From: Massarina eburnea CBS 473.64
Lineage: Eukaryota > Ascomycota > Dothideomycetes > Pleosporales > Massarinaceae
Direction: 5' to 3'
DNA: 64,000 nucleotides
Assembly: GCA_010093635.1 (NCBI GenBank)
Contig: MU006815.1
Span: 11,995-75,994, forward strand
Positions 11,595 to 22,404 of the stretch are shown piece by piece. The position numbers were made by a program, and so were the translations under genes. The notes below the pieces were generated by a model. The model saw nothing but the letters and a program-made list of their open reading frames with translations. It had not been told where the DNA came from and did no database searches. Within the stretch, counting starts at the first letter, position 1. Every line of letters starts with the position of its first letter.

Positions 11595-14240
11595 ATGGTG
11601 CACTGGTCCTCCATCCTTTCCCTCGCGGGAACTGCCCTCGTTTCCACAGCTACTGCGCTCAAGGCCACTGCACCCGAAGTCGTTCCTGGCGCTTTCATCG
11701 CCGAGTTTGAAGAGGGCCATAACACGGAGTCTTTCTACAATACCCTTGGGGTGAACAGCGTTGCTGTCAATCGCCGATTGCAGCTCGATTACAAGCTCTT
11801 CAAGGGCGCATCCTTCCAATTGAAGAATGTTTCAAATGTAGATGCTGCCGCTGAGCAGATTGCTGGCATGGCACAGGTTAAGAAGTTGTGGCCCGTCCGC
11901 ACAATTCCTCTCCCCAAGGACACCATCCACTACGTCGGCACCGACAAAACCCAGGCCAAAGCCGTGACGTCAAAACGACAGTCTGGCAACACGACAGACA
12001 CGTTTTCCACCCATGTGATGACTCAGGTTGACCAGCTCCGTGCTGAGGGAATTACCGGGACGGGAATCAAGATCGGTGTCATCGACACTGGAATTGACTA
12101 CACTCACCCTGCCCTCGGAGGTGGCTTTGGGCCCGGCTTTCTCGTTTCGTATGGATCGGATCTTGTTGGCGACGACTACACCGGTTTCAACACGCCTGTT
12201 CCTGACCCAGATCCCGTTGACCACTGCCAAGGCCACGGGTCCCATGTTGCTGGTATCATCGCCGCTCAGGCAGAGGGCAACCTGTTCGGCTTCACAGGTG
12301 CCGCTCCTGGTGTCACTCTCGGAGCCTACAGGGTTTTTGGATGCCCCGAAGATGGTTCAGCTGCCAATGATGTCTTGATCGCCGCCTACAACTTGGCGTA
12401 TGAGGACGGAAGTGACATCATCACTGCTTCTATCGGTGGCGCTTCCGGATGGTCAGAGGACCCTTGGGCTGTTGTTGTTCAACGTATCGTCGAAGCCGGT
12501 GTCCCTTGCACTGTTTCTGCCGGCAACGCTGGCGCTGATGGACTTTTCTATGCCAGCACGGCTGCCAACGGTAAGAAGGTTACTGCAATTGCCTCCGTGG
12601 ACAACACCCAGGCGCCAGCGCTTCTCACTAAGGCTTCTTTCACTATCTCAAATTCCACTACCGATGAATTTGGCTGGACCGCTGGCTCTCCTGCCACGTG
12701 GGGCAATGTCAGTCTCCCGCTTTGGACTCCCAGCTTAAACACGGCTGATCCTGCTGCCGGATGTGAGGCTTATCCCGCCGACACGCCCGATCTCTCCAAT
12801 TACATTGTGCTTATCCGTCGCGGAACATGCACCTTCGTCATTAAGGCTTCAAATGCCGCCGCACACGGAGCCAAGTACATTCTTTTCTACAACAATCAGC
12901 CCGGTGTCATCTCAGTCGCCGCCGATGTTGAAGGTATTCAAGGTGCTGGTATGGTTACCGCCGAGCAAGGTGTCGAATGGGTCAACCTGCTAGCTCAAAA
13001 CATCACCGTCACCGCCAACATCATCGACCCCAAGGCTGCCCCTCTTGTTCTCTCCAGCGAAGCCAACAACGTGACTGGCGGGTTCCTTAGCACATATACG
13101 TCTTGGGGCCCAACCTACGAGGTCGACCTCAAGCCTCAGTTCTCTACCCCTGGTGGTATGATTCTCTCCACATGGCCCGTCGCCCTTGGTAGCTATGCCG
13201 TCATCTCTGGGACTTCCATGTCCTGCCCTCTCGCCGCCGGTATCGTCGCTCTAGTCGCCCAAGTCCGTGGCACCTTCGACCCTGCTACAATCGAGAATGC
13301 TCTCTCTGCGACCGCGAACCCTAACTTATTCAACGATGGCGCAACGACGTACCCTTACCTTGCGCCCGTCCCTCAGCAAGGTGCCGGACTCATTCAAGCC
13401 TACGATGCCGCCCACGCCTCCACTCTCCTCAGTGTGTCCAGTCTCTCGTTCAATGACACGGACCACTTTTTATCCAGCGCCAACTTCACTATCAGCAACA
13501 CTGGCTCGGAGGAGGTAACCTATTCGCTCTCGAACATCGATGCTGCAACTGGCTACACTCTGGACCCAGATTCCATCTACCCGTCCCTTTTCCCTAACGA
13601 GATCACCACTACCGGTGCGACCATTTCTTTCATTGTCGACAAAGTGACTATCCCCGCTGGTGGGAAGGCTGTCGTTAGCGTTGTACCCACCGCTCCTGCT
13701 GGTCTGACTGCATCTCGTCTCCCTGTCTACAGCGGATACATTGCGCTCAATGCCACCAACGGGGAGTCTCTCAGCCTTCCATACATCGGTGTGGTCGGCA
13801 GCCTCCACAGTGCCACGGTCCTCGACAAAGATGTTACCTACCTCACCCAATCCAGCGACGCAACGTTCAATCCTGTTCCAGCCAACACCTCATTTGTGAT
13901 TTCTAAGACGAATGGCACAACCGGAAACGCGCCCGTCATCGGTATCACGCTCGCTCTTGGTAGTGCGCTTGTGCGCGTCGATGTCATTCCCCAGGGCCCA
14001 TCTAATGCCACCGAAATTCTGGGCGTGAAATCGCTAGGAAACATCTTCGGCTTCCCTGTTGAGTACCAGCCCAGGTCCGGGGCCCTTAGTGAGTGGGATG
14101 GCCTTTTGGAGAACGGAAGTTACGCGCCAGCGGGTAGTTACACTCTGCTTGTGAGGGCACTGAGGATTTTCGGTGATCGGACGAAGGCGGAGGAGTATGA
14201 CAGCAAGGAGACGGTGCAGTTCACCATCTCCTATTCATGA
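11595..14240 (+). CDS. Secreted subtilisin-like serine protease with PA insert
   Basis: A single exon of 881 residues. A signal peptide spans about residues 1-22 (SILSLAGTALVSTATAL), followed by an inhibitor-type propeptide with a dibasic KR at 127-128. The S8 domain has catalytic Asp164 (GVIDTGID), His214 (GHGSHVAG), the oxyanion Asn311 (SAGNAG) and Ser541 (SGTSMSCPLAAG). A protease-associated (PA) insert of roughly residues 385-470 lies between Asn311 and Ser541, and a fibronectin-like C-terminal region of about 250 residues follows, as in C5a-peptidase/minor extracellular protease types. All catalytic residues are present, so it should be active outside the cell on proteins. Several NxT/S sequons fit secretion. 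No introns are needed. It stands alone, flanked by non-coding DNA. Confidence 0.93.
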   Translation: MVHWSSILSLAGTALVSTATALKATAPEVVPGAFIAEFEEGHNTESFYNTLGVNSVAVNRRLQLDYKLFKGASFQLKNVSNVDAAAEQIAGMAQVKKLWPVRTIPLPKDTIHYVGTDKTQAKAVTSKRQSGNTTDTFSTHVMTQVDQLRAEGITGTGIKIGVIDTGIDYTHPALGGGFGPGFLVSYGSDLVGDDYTGFNTPVPDPDPVDHCQGHGSHVAGIIAAQAEGNLFGFTGAAPGVTLGAYRVFGCPEDGSAANDVLIAAYNLAYEDGSDIITASIGGASGWSEDPWAVVVQRIVEAGVPCTVSAGNAGADGLFYASTAANGKKVTAIASVDNTQAPALLTKASFTISNSTTDEFGWTAGSPATWGNVSLPLWTPSLNTADPAAGCEAYPADTPDLSNYIVLIRRGTCTFVIKASNAAAHGAKYILFYNNQPGVISVAADVEGIQGAGMVTAEQGVEWVNLLAQNITVTANIIDPKAAPLVLSSEANNVTGGFLSTYTSWGPTYEVDLKPQFSTPGGMILSTWPVALGSYAVISGTSMSCPLAAGIVALVAQVRGTFDPATIENALSATANPNLFNDGATTYPYLAPVPQQGAGLIQAYDAAHASTLLSVSSLSFNDTDHFLSSANFTISNTGSEEVTYSLSNIDAATGYTLDPDSIYPSLFPNEITTTGATISFIVDKVTIPAGGKAVVSVVPTAPAGLTASRLPVYSGYIALNATNGESLSLPYIGVVGSLHSATVLDKDVTYLTQSSDATFNPVPANTSFVISKTNGTTGNAPVIGITLALGSALVRVDVIPQGPSNATEILGVKSLGNIFGFPVEYQPRSGALSEWDGLLENGSYAPAGSYTLLVRALRIFGDRTKAEEYDSKETVQFTISYS

Positions 14241-14398
14241 TTGGGCGGAACAAAGGAATATTGTCTGTTACGTATATGTATATACACGTTCGATTCTAAA
14301 TGGGTAATAGGGTGTCTTTCGTGAAAATTGTGCCTCAATCCCAGAAGTGGGCATCAACCTTTCCATGCATAATTTCTTTTCAAGTGATAGGCATGTTA

Positions 14399-15121
14399 TC
14401 ATCCCTGCGCCATAAAACCGCCATTCTCCAGAAGCATAGGGAGTTCGTAATCAGCTTCCCCGTCCTTAAGTTTCTCGTTGGCCTCTATAAGCTTCTCATG
14501 GGCTTTCTTTGCCTCGTCGTTTCCCTCATCGTTCACGTATACGTGAAACACACGAATCGTTAGCGGGAAGCATTTGCCACGACGATGCATAAGCGCCCGA
14601 ACAGCGAACTTTGCCCAGTCATGGAAAGCCTCCATAAATTCGCAGTACAACCCAACAGTAGCGAGCATACGCGGTTCATTCCCAAACTCTTGTTCTCACA
14701 ACTCCATTGTCCCTTTTAGCACCACTATCACTTCCTTGGCGCGAACATTCCACTTACAGTCTTGCCACGTTAAAGACTGCTCGTCTCTACGTCGTTCGAT
14801 AATCCTTTTCACTCTTCGTCGAAGAACCTCTATAACCACGGCGACAATCTTCGACATAGACGTTGAATCTACCATTATTGTCGGCGACTCGTTACGCACT
14901 AAGTTTTCGGCAATCGGCTTGGCTTCTAGGTAGATTGTTCGACAAGTCTCCAGAATGTTCCTGTCTATGCCTTTCCGTAGGAATACGAGTTGGCAGGTAT
15001 CATGGCTCCATTCGTGTGTGGCCGTGGTCTGCTTGATTTGAATTGGAAGATGATCGTAGACCATCAGACGGATTTCTTTGGGTAGGGACGACAAGAATGA
15101 GAATGGGCGAATGGCGGACAT
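14399..15121 (-). pseudogene. 2EXR/F-box-like protein interrupted by one in-frame TGA
   Basis: The best start is the Met at 15121, giving MSAIRPFSFLSSLPKEIRLM, the FxxLPxEIRxxIY(D) pattern of the fungal 2EXR domain. The frame runs to a TGA at 14696-14698 (KGTMEL, stop), then continues open in the same frame for a further 90-odd residues of protein-like sequence (EFMEAFHDWAKFAVRALMH, IRVFHVYVNDEG) to a stop at 14399. A GTGAGA at the stop could be a splice donor, but I found no acceptor that keeps this frame. I therefore read it as one gene with a nonsense change; a truncated functional protein ending at 14696 is the alternative. An upstream in-frame extension to 15289 has no family support. 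Confidence 0.5.
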
Positions 15122-15614
15122 TCTTTTGCGATGATCAAGGGGTTGAAGAAATGAACATGGACCCACGGGAAAGAGACCTTCGTTGAAAGTTTGGAGAGAG
15201 TTGTAGTACTTTATACATAGAAGTGGCTGCCTGATAAACGTAGTTATTATTAGAACGGACACGTGTCGTGTCGGCCCCCAAGACATCATATCTTCAATGT
15301 TCTCGAAAGAAATAGCGCGGAGTTAAATAACGAAATTCCTTTTTAGAATGGCGAATGGTCCATGCGCTATAGTTTTTGTCTCGATGCAATGCTAGAGGGG
15401 GATACTCGAATATTCGAGGGCACGTGACGTGTCTGACATGGTGAATGTCTATTACGTACATTCACATCGTCTCCGATTGCTCGATATCTAGCCACCCCAT
15501 ACTTAAACCTATCTTGACCTTGACTTGCACCCACCTCAGCAAAGTCTCAACTCCAATCTGTACCACACCGCTCAACCCTATCGAGTTCCACCTCAACTCG
15601 AATAATTATCAAAA
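15122..15614. other. Divergent intergenic region
   Basis: This separates the minus-strand 2EXR-like gene from the plus-strand F-box-like gene and should hold both promoters. The last 100 bases before 15615 are a C/T/A-rich leader. No other element was found. Confidence 0.5.
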
Positions 15615-16343
15615 ATGCTTCGATTGCTAAAATTAATTCTAGGCCGCCCAAAGCCTGAGAAGCGTTTCCTTACCGGCGAGGATGCCATCAAATTCGCCAA
15701 AGGCTGGAATAGCCTTCCCGACGAACTGAAGGTCATTATCCTTGACTACGCGCTCGACGCACCGGACGAATTGGACATGAAGAACGGCCTCATATGGTGC
15801 AGCCTTCGCCAGTTCATGAATACTATTGATGAGGAGCTGATGGCACTACTCGCTTGTCCCGCAACCGCTGACCTCTCCATCGAACTGTTCTACAAGAGGA
15901 TCGAGATTGATATAACCCCGAACCGATATCCGCGCAATGTACTCCACCAACAATTCGTCCACCGACTCACCCTCGACGTCCAACTTGAGAAGCCCGAGCT
16001 ACGAGGCATCCAATTCCTGCGCTGCTTGGGTGACACATTTCCCAATGTTCGGTTTGCTAAGATTAGGATGGAGGAATCCAGGCTACCCCTCGCAACTTAT
16101 CAGACATATTGTGTAGAGCTGCGCAACAATCCTCCTATCATGTTCAATATGGATTCTCTCCTCGTCCACTATATGGGTCGCCGACAGGGCGATGATGATC
16201 TGATGGCTCTGGTGGAGGAGAAGATTAGACACGTGAACGGTGCCCTGGAGAAGAATGAACATAGCGCAAACGGGAATCTTCGTTCTGGCTGTTTGACATA
16301 CAATTGGCCTAAGGTAGAGGAGCAGGAAGAGGAGGAGGAATAG
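15615..16343 (+). CDS. F-box-like small protein with acidic tail
   Basis: A single exon of 242 residues. After a basic start (MLRLLKLILGRPKPEKR) comes the F-box-like helix pair GWNSLPDELKVIILDYAL, then HRLTLDVQLEKPELRGIQFL and PNVRFAKIRMEE. The protein ends in a run of glutamates (KVEEQEEEEE). It shares the W..LP.E pattern with the genes at 8787 and 17339. There is no signal peptide and the first residues could form an amphipathic helix. The function is not known; a role as a substrate receptor is inference. Confidence 0.65.
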   Translation: MLRLLKLILGRPKPEKRFLTGEDAIKFAKGWNSLPDELKVIILDYALDAPDELDMKNGLIWCSLRQFMNTIDEELMALLACPATADLSIELFYKRIEIDITPNRYPRNVLHQQFVHRLTLDVQLEKPELRGIQFLRCLGDTFPNVRFAKIRMEESRLPLATYQTYCVELRNNPPIMFNMDSLLVHYMGRRQGDDDLMALVEEKIRHVNGALEKNEHSANGNLRSGCLTYNWPKVEEQEEEEE

Positions 16344-17338
16344 AGCAAGTGTCTGGTGAATGAACCTATGAACCGGACTCAAGATGGAAACATGGATTTT
16401 GCGAATGCACGACATGAGATATAGATCTACAAGGTGGACGGGTAGATTCTTGAACTTTTTTCATTAGCGGTAGCAGGTTGCGGATGGATGTATACGGCTT
16501 CGATTAAATACTACAGACACTATATTAGAATGGAATGCATTAAACGTTTGAATTGCAAAGTTTGTCACGACCCTTAGCTCACGGATCCTCCTCGACGTCA
16601 GGCTGGGATTGTATCGGGAAAGACTAAGGGTTGTGTTTTACAGGAAAATCGATTACGGCTTGAGCATATTCAGTAGCTACGTTGCATTAGGGTAAGTAGT
16701 GATTGAAGAATATAGTAAATGAGCAGACAGATTGCTACTTCCGCCCTTCTGTAGAAGCTTGCAAGGCCTACCATGCTTTTGCTTAAATATTAGGTAGCGC
16801 GTCTAATGTCTATACGTTGTACTATAGTAGCAATCCTAGTACAATTTAATAAGTAATTATCTTACGGCAAACTATACCTTATCTATTCTAGTCTTGTAGG
16901 CCTTCTTACCCTATAGCTACAGTTAATACATTTTTCTTTTTGGAAGAGGGATATCTTAGGTGTGCTAAGTTTTAATGCATGTTTCGCAATCCCCTGAAGT
17001 TAGAAAACGCTTATTAGCTTATTATTAAAGTTGTATAAGAATTAAAATCATTTCTATATATAAAATTGTTCTTGTTCTTCACATATTCCAAATGCATGCA
17101 CGGCTACTCGGCAAATTTGCTAGGTGAAGGAAACGTTATAATGTGTAATCGTGTTCGTTTGCCACGTATCCAGCTGCCTGATTCTCCCCGTTTGCTCACG
17201 TTCTGGATTGTGCCTTAACTTAGAGCTTCGGCTTCCTAATATAAGATACGAACAACCTCCCCTCCATTACTCTTTGTCATCTCCACGCTTACACCTCTTA
17301 ACTCTCTTCTTATGCACATGTACAACTAACATAACGCC
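16344..17338. other. Intergenic, AT-leaning, about 1 kb
   Basis: No gene. The segment around 16.78-17.07 kb is TpA-rich and may be mildly RIP-affected or simply AT-rich. A pyrimidine-rich leader precedes the start at 17339. Confidence 0.5.
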
Positions 17339-18214
17339 ATGACAAACACCAAACCTGTCTCTGGAGTGGCACGTAAGGGCTGGACCGACTGTCCCGAAGA
17401 GATTCGCCTTAAAATCTTCGGATTCGCCCTGGCCTATGAAGAACCCATTTATAGTTCTCTACACAGTAGGATTCTGAGCTCTAACATTATTCCGATACTT
17501 TGCCTGGTAAGTAATGAATATGCGAAGTTGGAAACTTCGCAGTCTAAACCATGGACTTTTGAGATACGCTTCGCTAACAGTGTTTCTGAACTTTAGGATA
17601 GAATTGGTCTTCTCCTGAATGCTTTCTACGCAAGCAACACCTTTCGGTTTCCTCAGTCCGGTTTCCCCTTCTACGGGGGCTTTTATATGCCTAAACTCGA
17701 TGCCCCAACCTATCACACGCGTAAGATTCACGTTCAGATTAAGCCTTCCGGGGAATCATGGCGCTTCCTCTACAAATTCAGCAGGGGTCAGTTCGGCTTT
17801 AGCAACCTTCGCGAGCTCCGGATTACCATCGACCCGGGTAGGGCACCTGTGTGCATCAGTGAGACTTTGGCCTTTGCGGAACTGGAGGAGTGGGTGGCTA
17901 TCGTGACAACTGAAAGTCCACTTGCTTTCAGGATCCCTAAGGTCTCTATCTGCTGCCTAGATTTGCCAGCGAGCCTGGCACCTCAACATTTGAAGACTCA
18001 ATTTGTCCAGAAGACTCTCTCTAGTTTTCTGATCAACTTGCCAACTTCAAAAGAGGCTCAAGTCGAATATAAACGATGGCACTGGGCTCCCCCTACACTC
18101 ATGGTTGGTTGGCATTCTGTCAAAGTACTCATTGGTTCGTGGTCGGAAATGCCCCAAGATCCTTTCGAGTCAGGTTCACTTGAGTGGCATACTACGAAGG
18201 AAATGTCGTACTAA
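17339..18214 (+). CDS. F-box-like small protein, two exons
   Basis: Exons 17339-17506 and 17597-18214 give 261 residues. The 90-bp intron has a GTAAGT donor, a GCTAAC branch and a TAG acceptor. It is phase 0 and joins IIPILCL to DRIGLLLNAFYASNTFRF. The N-terminus GWTDCPEEIRLKIFGFALAY is the F-box-like signature shared with the two neighbours at 8787 and 15615. The motif YxxNTFxF followed by G(F/S) is common in fungal 2EXR and related proteins. The last part has no recognisable domain. It lies close to the convergent SDR gene, with about 100 bp between stop codons. Confidence 0.7.
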
Positions 18215-18316
18215 GCAGTGGAGCATATAGAACTGCTCACCTCCCGGACAGCGACCGATGTAGCAGGATAGTCTGCGATGGATGCGCTGACGGGCATTGC
18301 GATTGGAAATAGACGG

Positions 18317-19331
18317 TTACATACGAGGTTTCGGTAGTGTATATCCACCCATGTCATCAAAGAACTTCCCACCCTTTGCCATAACGCTCGCAATATCGTC
18401 TCCAAGCCACTGTTTCGTCATGGCCGTTCTAGGCGTCTCAATCTCTCTAACATGTTGTCCGGCAACCTATCGCACGTCAGCCTCTGCCTTCTGTCATCCC
18501 ATGCATAGCACTCACCATGACACTGTGCCCTTTTCGCTCTGGATTCGAGCTTGTCTCCACAATAGCTTTGGCCACATCCTCAACAGTGTTGGCAGGTAGA
18601 CCGCGCTTCGTCCATTCCTCAGAGTAGCCGCCTGTAATATATGTCGGGGTGAAGAACGGTGCTACTACATTCACCCGAACACCTAGTTCATTTGCCACCC
18701 TTTGTGATGCGCGACAGAGGCCCACCACGCCGTGTTTAGACGTAATGTAAGACACTACACCTGTGCCTCCAAAGTACCCTGATGTCGATGCTATCAGAAT
18801 TATAGATCCGCGAGCACCGTCTGCATCTGGCTTATTGGACTTCATGGCATGCATCGCTAACCTCAAAGCTATCATTTGTCAGTGCCATTTCCCACAGTCT
18901 CCTGGCAAGCCTATGGAGAACTCACTGTTCATTGTGCCCCTGAGATTTACATCCAAGATCTTCTTACTTCCGATATCCTCAACCAGTTGCCCCCGATCAT
19001 CCTCTTCGAATTCAAAGAAGCCCTTGCTTTCCATTAGACCCGCGTTCGCTATCACGACGTCGACGTTTCCAAAACGCTCCTTCGTTTCTCGGAACAGGGC
19101 TTGCATGTCTGACCAGTCTACGATGTTCGTAGGCTGGAATATTGCGCGATTTGGATCAGGGAGCGAGGAAATAAGAGCATTGGCAACGGATTCAGTGAAG
19201 GGGAGGTCGGCAATCACCACGGCGTATCCAAGGTTGTAGTAGCTGCGGATTGTTTGGGCACCGATGCCACCCGCGCCGCCGGTGACGATGACAGCTTTCG
19301 GGGAGCCGTCTGCTCGGAGGTGGGCCAACAT
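18317..19331 (-). CDS. Short-chain dehydrogenase (15-PGDH-like)
   Basis: Three exons (18926-19331, 18516-18868, 18317-18466) give 302 residues. The NAD(P) motif is VIVTGGAGGIG, followed by VVIANAG and the catalytic Ser with SYITSK (Tyr-x-x-x-Lys) in STSGYFGGTGVVSYITSK. The introns are 57 bp (GTGAGT donor, ACTGAC branch) and 49 bp (GTGAGT donor). The last exon adds an ETPRTAMTKQWLGDD tail and ends PKPRM. It is a classical SDR that should oxidise or reduce a hydroxyl or ketone with NAD(P); the substrate is unknown. It points away from a decayed AhpD-like gene, an MFS remnant and a P450, and may be a survivor of the same cluster. Confidence 0.88.
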
Positions 19332-19639
19332 TTTGTGGAAGGATATGAGGGTGAGAAATTGTTACTCTCTTACTTTCTTCATAGCTTCCACCACACTAGG
19401 ACGTATTTTAATAATACAGAATCATCGCTAACGTCAGCGAAATGGCGACATGGTCGGGGGGGGATGGAGTGTTTCCGAAGGTGATGTGGGGTCATTCTTA
19501 CCCCGCACGCCGAGATCAGCGGATATACCTTCTATGCTGGAAACAGGTTCCCGAAGACACCATAACAAACAATTATTATTGAACAAGATGATGAACTTAT
19601 TGCCACACCAGAGTGAAAACTGCAGTTTTGAAAAACGCA
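19332..19639. other. Divergent promoter region
   Basis: About 300 bp between the SDR gene and the AhpD-like pseudogene. A short G-run lies at about 19455-19461. No frame is supported. Confidence 0.4.
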
Positions 19640-20553
19640 ATGGCGACCTTCGACATCCCTATCCTACCGGACCCGACCGAGAACGAAGCGCTCGCCCTCT
19701 TTAGAGCTGTAGAATATAAATTCCCATCAAAAACTCTAGGGAGCGGCAAGTGGTACATTCCTCTGGTAAGTCATGATACAATCAACTGATCTCTCGATAC
19801 TCGATACTGACGCATGAGAGTTCGCGGCGATGGTCGGTGGGGACCAAAACGAATTCGCCCCCCTGCTCTACAAACACCTCATTGCGCGCCCTGAATACCA
19901 GGCCTCTGTTGAACGGAAAGCCCTGATGCGACGCATCCGCGAAACTCTTTTGAAGCTCGTACGCATTGCAGGAGTCTGCAGACCTCTAGATGCGATCATC
20001 GACATTGATGCCCTGCACTAGAGGATAAAGACTACTCCTTCTCGAGAGAGGGATGGCAGTGCGATGAAGCTAATAGGCAACGCGGGTTTGCGTGGCAGGA
20101 CAGGTTGTGTAAGCACAATCAGGGAAAGATCGACCAGGAATTCAATTCACAGAAGGACTTTGGTAAGTCTTACAGACACGTGGAGTCACGAGAGATGGTG
20201 AGACTGAGTGTTTTTAACGCTGACAATTTACAGACTGGATAAGCAAGAATATCAGTTATGGATTATATCTTTCGGATCATACGATCCTGAGTGAAGTTGA
20301 AACAGAGTTGACGGTTCTCGTGGGGATTATGAGTCAGAACCTTCCGAGGGAGACGGGGTGGCACTTGAGGGGGACGAGAAGGATCGGAGTCAGTAAAGAA
20401 GATGTGGAAAGCATACAACAATGCGTGAGTTTGCCCACGGTGATCGACTACGGTGAACAATGCTGATTATTTCATGTTGAACTTATTGCAACATTTTGTA
20501 GATTGCGGTTGCACAAGGTACCAAGAGTTGCAGATATCGAACACGAAGTCTAA
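19640..20553 (+). pseudogene. AhpD-like (carboxymuconolactone decarboxylase-type) pseudogene
   Basis: The ATG at 19640 opens MATFDIPILPDPTENEALAL, and a clean intron follows (19766-19820, GTAAGT donor, ACTGAC branch). The second exon reads EFAPLLYKHLIARPEYQ, then LMRRIRETLLKLVRIAGV. The frame breaks at a TAG at 20019-20021, but the protein resumes immediately in another frame (EDKDYSFSREGWQ). After a further GTAAGT intron it continues TVLVGIMSQNLPRETGWHLR, TRRIGVSKEDVESIQQC. The expected C-terminus KVPRVADIEHEV is present in yet another frame and ends at 20551-20553. At least two frame disruptions make it a pseudogene. Family assignment rests on the RE(T/A)LLK...GV and WHLRG...GV..E(D/E)V patterns of fungal AhpD-like proteins. 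Confidence 0.65.
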
Positions 20554-20801
20554 AAGCATCGTCACCACCCAGGGGCACAATGACTCGCTAGCGTCTTTCA
20601 AGAATCAACGTGCCGAGGTATCAAGATCGTTCGCTCATCTCTCTATGATCTATCCCATGTCTCTCGCAGCAGCGCGTCGCTCATCTCCACAAGATCTCAG
20701 ACATGGAAAAGACAGCCCGATGAATGTGGGGAATCCCCACGGGTAATCCTTCCATGCTAGCGTGCTACACAAAATTGACGGCTTACTGTATTACGTGACA
20801 G

Positions 20802-21645
20802 CGTAGCTGTGTGCCTGGCTGCAGGCATGGACAAAGATTTGAACCTCACGTCGACCCAATACTTCCTTACTATTGTCGTGTTTCAAGTCGGATACGTGAT
20901 TGCTGAAGTGCCATCTAAGTGAGCCAGCTAAACAAGGACATTATTTCCCGTACATGCTCACATAATGCAGCATGATACTGTCCCGTACCCGACCGTCTCT
21001 CTACATTCCTTTCCTCATGCTCATCTTTAAGTGTCAGTGTACGAAATTCGTCTCGAAAAGACATACACTCTCATATGCGAACATCTAGGGGGTACCGTAG
21101 CCGCATTGATGGCCCTGGTTAAAACACCAGCCCAGTTATTCGGTATGCGCTCACCCGTCTGAAAGCCGACGGCATCACGAGCTCTAGTGAACATGGAGAA
21201 ATAGCCGAAGTGTCGCATTGGGAAGCCTTTGTGTCAGCCATCAGCAATTGGCAGTTGTGGATGTTATGCGCGGGTTACATGACAATTATCGGCTGCTATA
21301 GTCTCTCATACTTCAATCCGACACTAAATCTACGCATATATCCCTCGTTACGTCTTCCTATGCTTCATCAACAGCGCTATATGGACGGCGAACCCGCTCG
21401 CTCTGTCCTATGCTTCAACGAGTATGGGAAGCATGCATCCGGAGACGCGAGCCATTAGTCTAGCAATCGTGAACGGGATAGGAAATCTGGCTCAAATTTA
21501 TGGCAGTTATTTGTTCCCGGCAGAGGATGCGCCACAGTATTTGAAAGGGTTTGGGACGTATGCTGGGTTATTGATATTCGGAGCTGCCGTGTATGCGCTA
21601 GCCTGGTTATTATTTAGGAGGTGGCCTTTGAAGTCAAGAGCGTGA
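20802..21645 (+). pseudogene. MFS transporter remnant (allantoate-permease type), internally deleted
   Basis: The remaining pieces follow the DAL5/TNA1-like anion:cation symporter family in order. They are GMDKDLNLTSTQYFLTIVVF with VGYVIAEVPS, then MILSRTRPSLYIPF, then GTVAALMALVKTPAQLFGM, then the cytoplasmic stretch RLKADGITSSSEHGEIAEVS with a WEAF..AI..WQLW helix, and finally AIWTANPLALSYASTSMGSM to FRRWPLKSRA. Large parts that should lie between these (roughly helices 3-6 and 8-10) are missing, and the frame changes several times. The first helix is also absent. Intron borders (GTGAGC, GTGTCA) are still partly visible. It would have transported a small carboxylate or vitamin-like compound; now it is non-functional. 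Confidence 0.75.
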
Positions 21646-22404
21646 ACTTTGACTTTTATGGAGGTTCCCAGGGATGTGTGAATGTCAGCACGTGATTCAC
21701 GATATAGCTGATCTTCGGAAGGCCGCATGGACTTGAACCTCTGCAACCCTACTCTCTACCATCCATACGCACTAGGTGTATATGTTAAAGTTGTAATCTA
21801 TAAAGATTATTACTGTGAGAAATTTTAGAATGTGTGAAATCTTTTCTGTCTCGTATTATCTAGCGTATGTCCAAAAAAGAGAAGAAGATTTCATACAAGT
21901 CTAAGCCCCGCAAGTGTCTAGGAACAGTCTTTCGTGTGCGCGCGTTACGAGCGCATGTCCTATCTATTTGCCTTACAGATTACTATCCGTGTGCCCCTAT
22001 TTTGTGAAACTGCTTACGTCACAAATTACGACAAGCGTGACACTGTTGTACTCTTCTTTCCTTATAACTAGACAAACAGAACACGTATACCTCACAACTT
22101 ACGTGTTAAATTATTCAATGGTAACATAATCCAGCTATGATAGAGATATATCGAACAAAATTCATAGCGAGTAAACAATTACCGACGGATACCCGCACTA
22201 ATAACTCACATGTACTCCCCCATTTACCAAAACAGTTTAGCTAGCGGTATTAGTGAGGGCAAGGGTAAATGTATCGTGGCTCCGCTTGTACTTTGTTACA
22301 AGCGCTGGCTGTACTATATAACATGCTGACCCACCTCGCTAATCCATGTCTCCGTTTCTCTACTTTCCCTCAGCATTTACTCTCGCTTAAGATCTGCTAT
22401 CGAG
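21646..22404. other. Intergenic, promoter side of the P450
   Basis: AT-leaning DNA without a gene. A TATA-like ctatataac lies at about 22314-22322, 80-90 bp upstream of the P450 start, and fits a core promoter. Confidence 0.45.

Noticed and set aside
21720..21765. Minus-strand GGTTCAAGTCC suggesting another tRNA T arm
   Set aside because: The arms around it do not pair and no acceptor stem exists.
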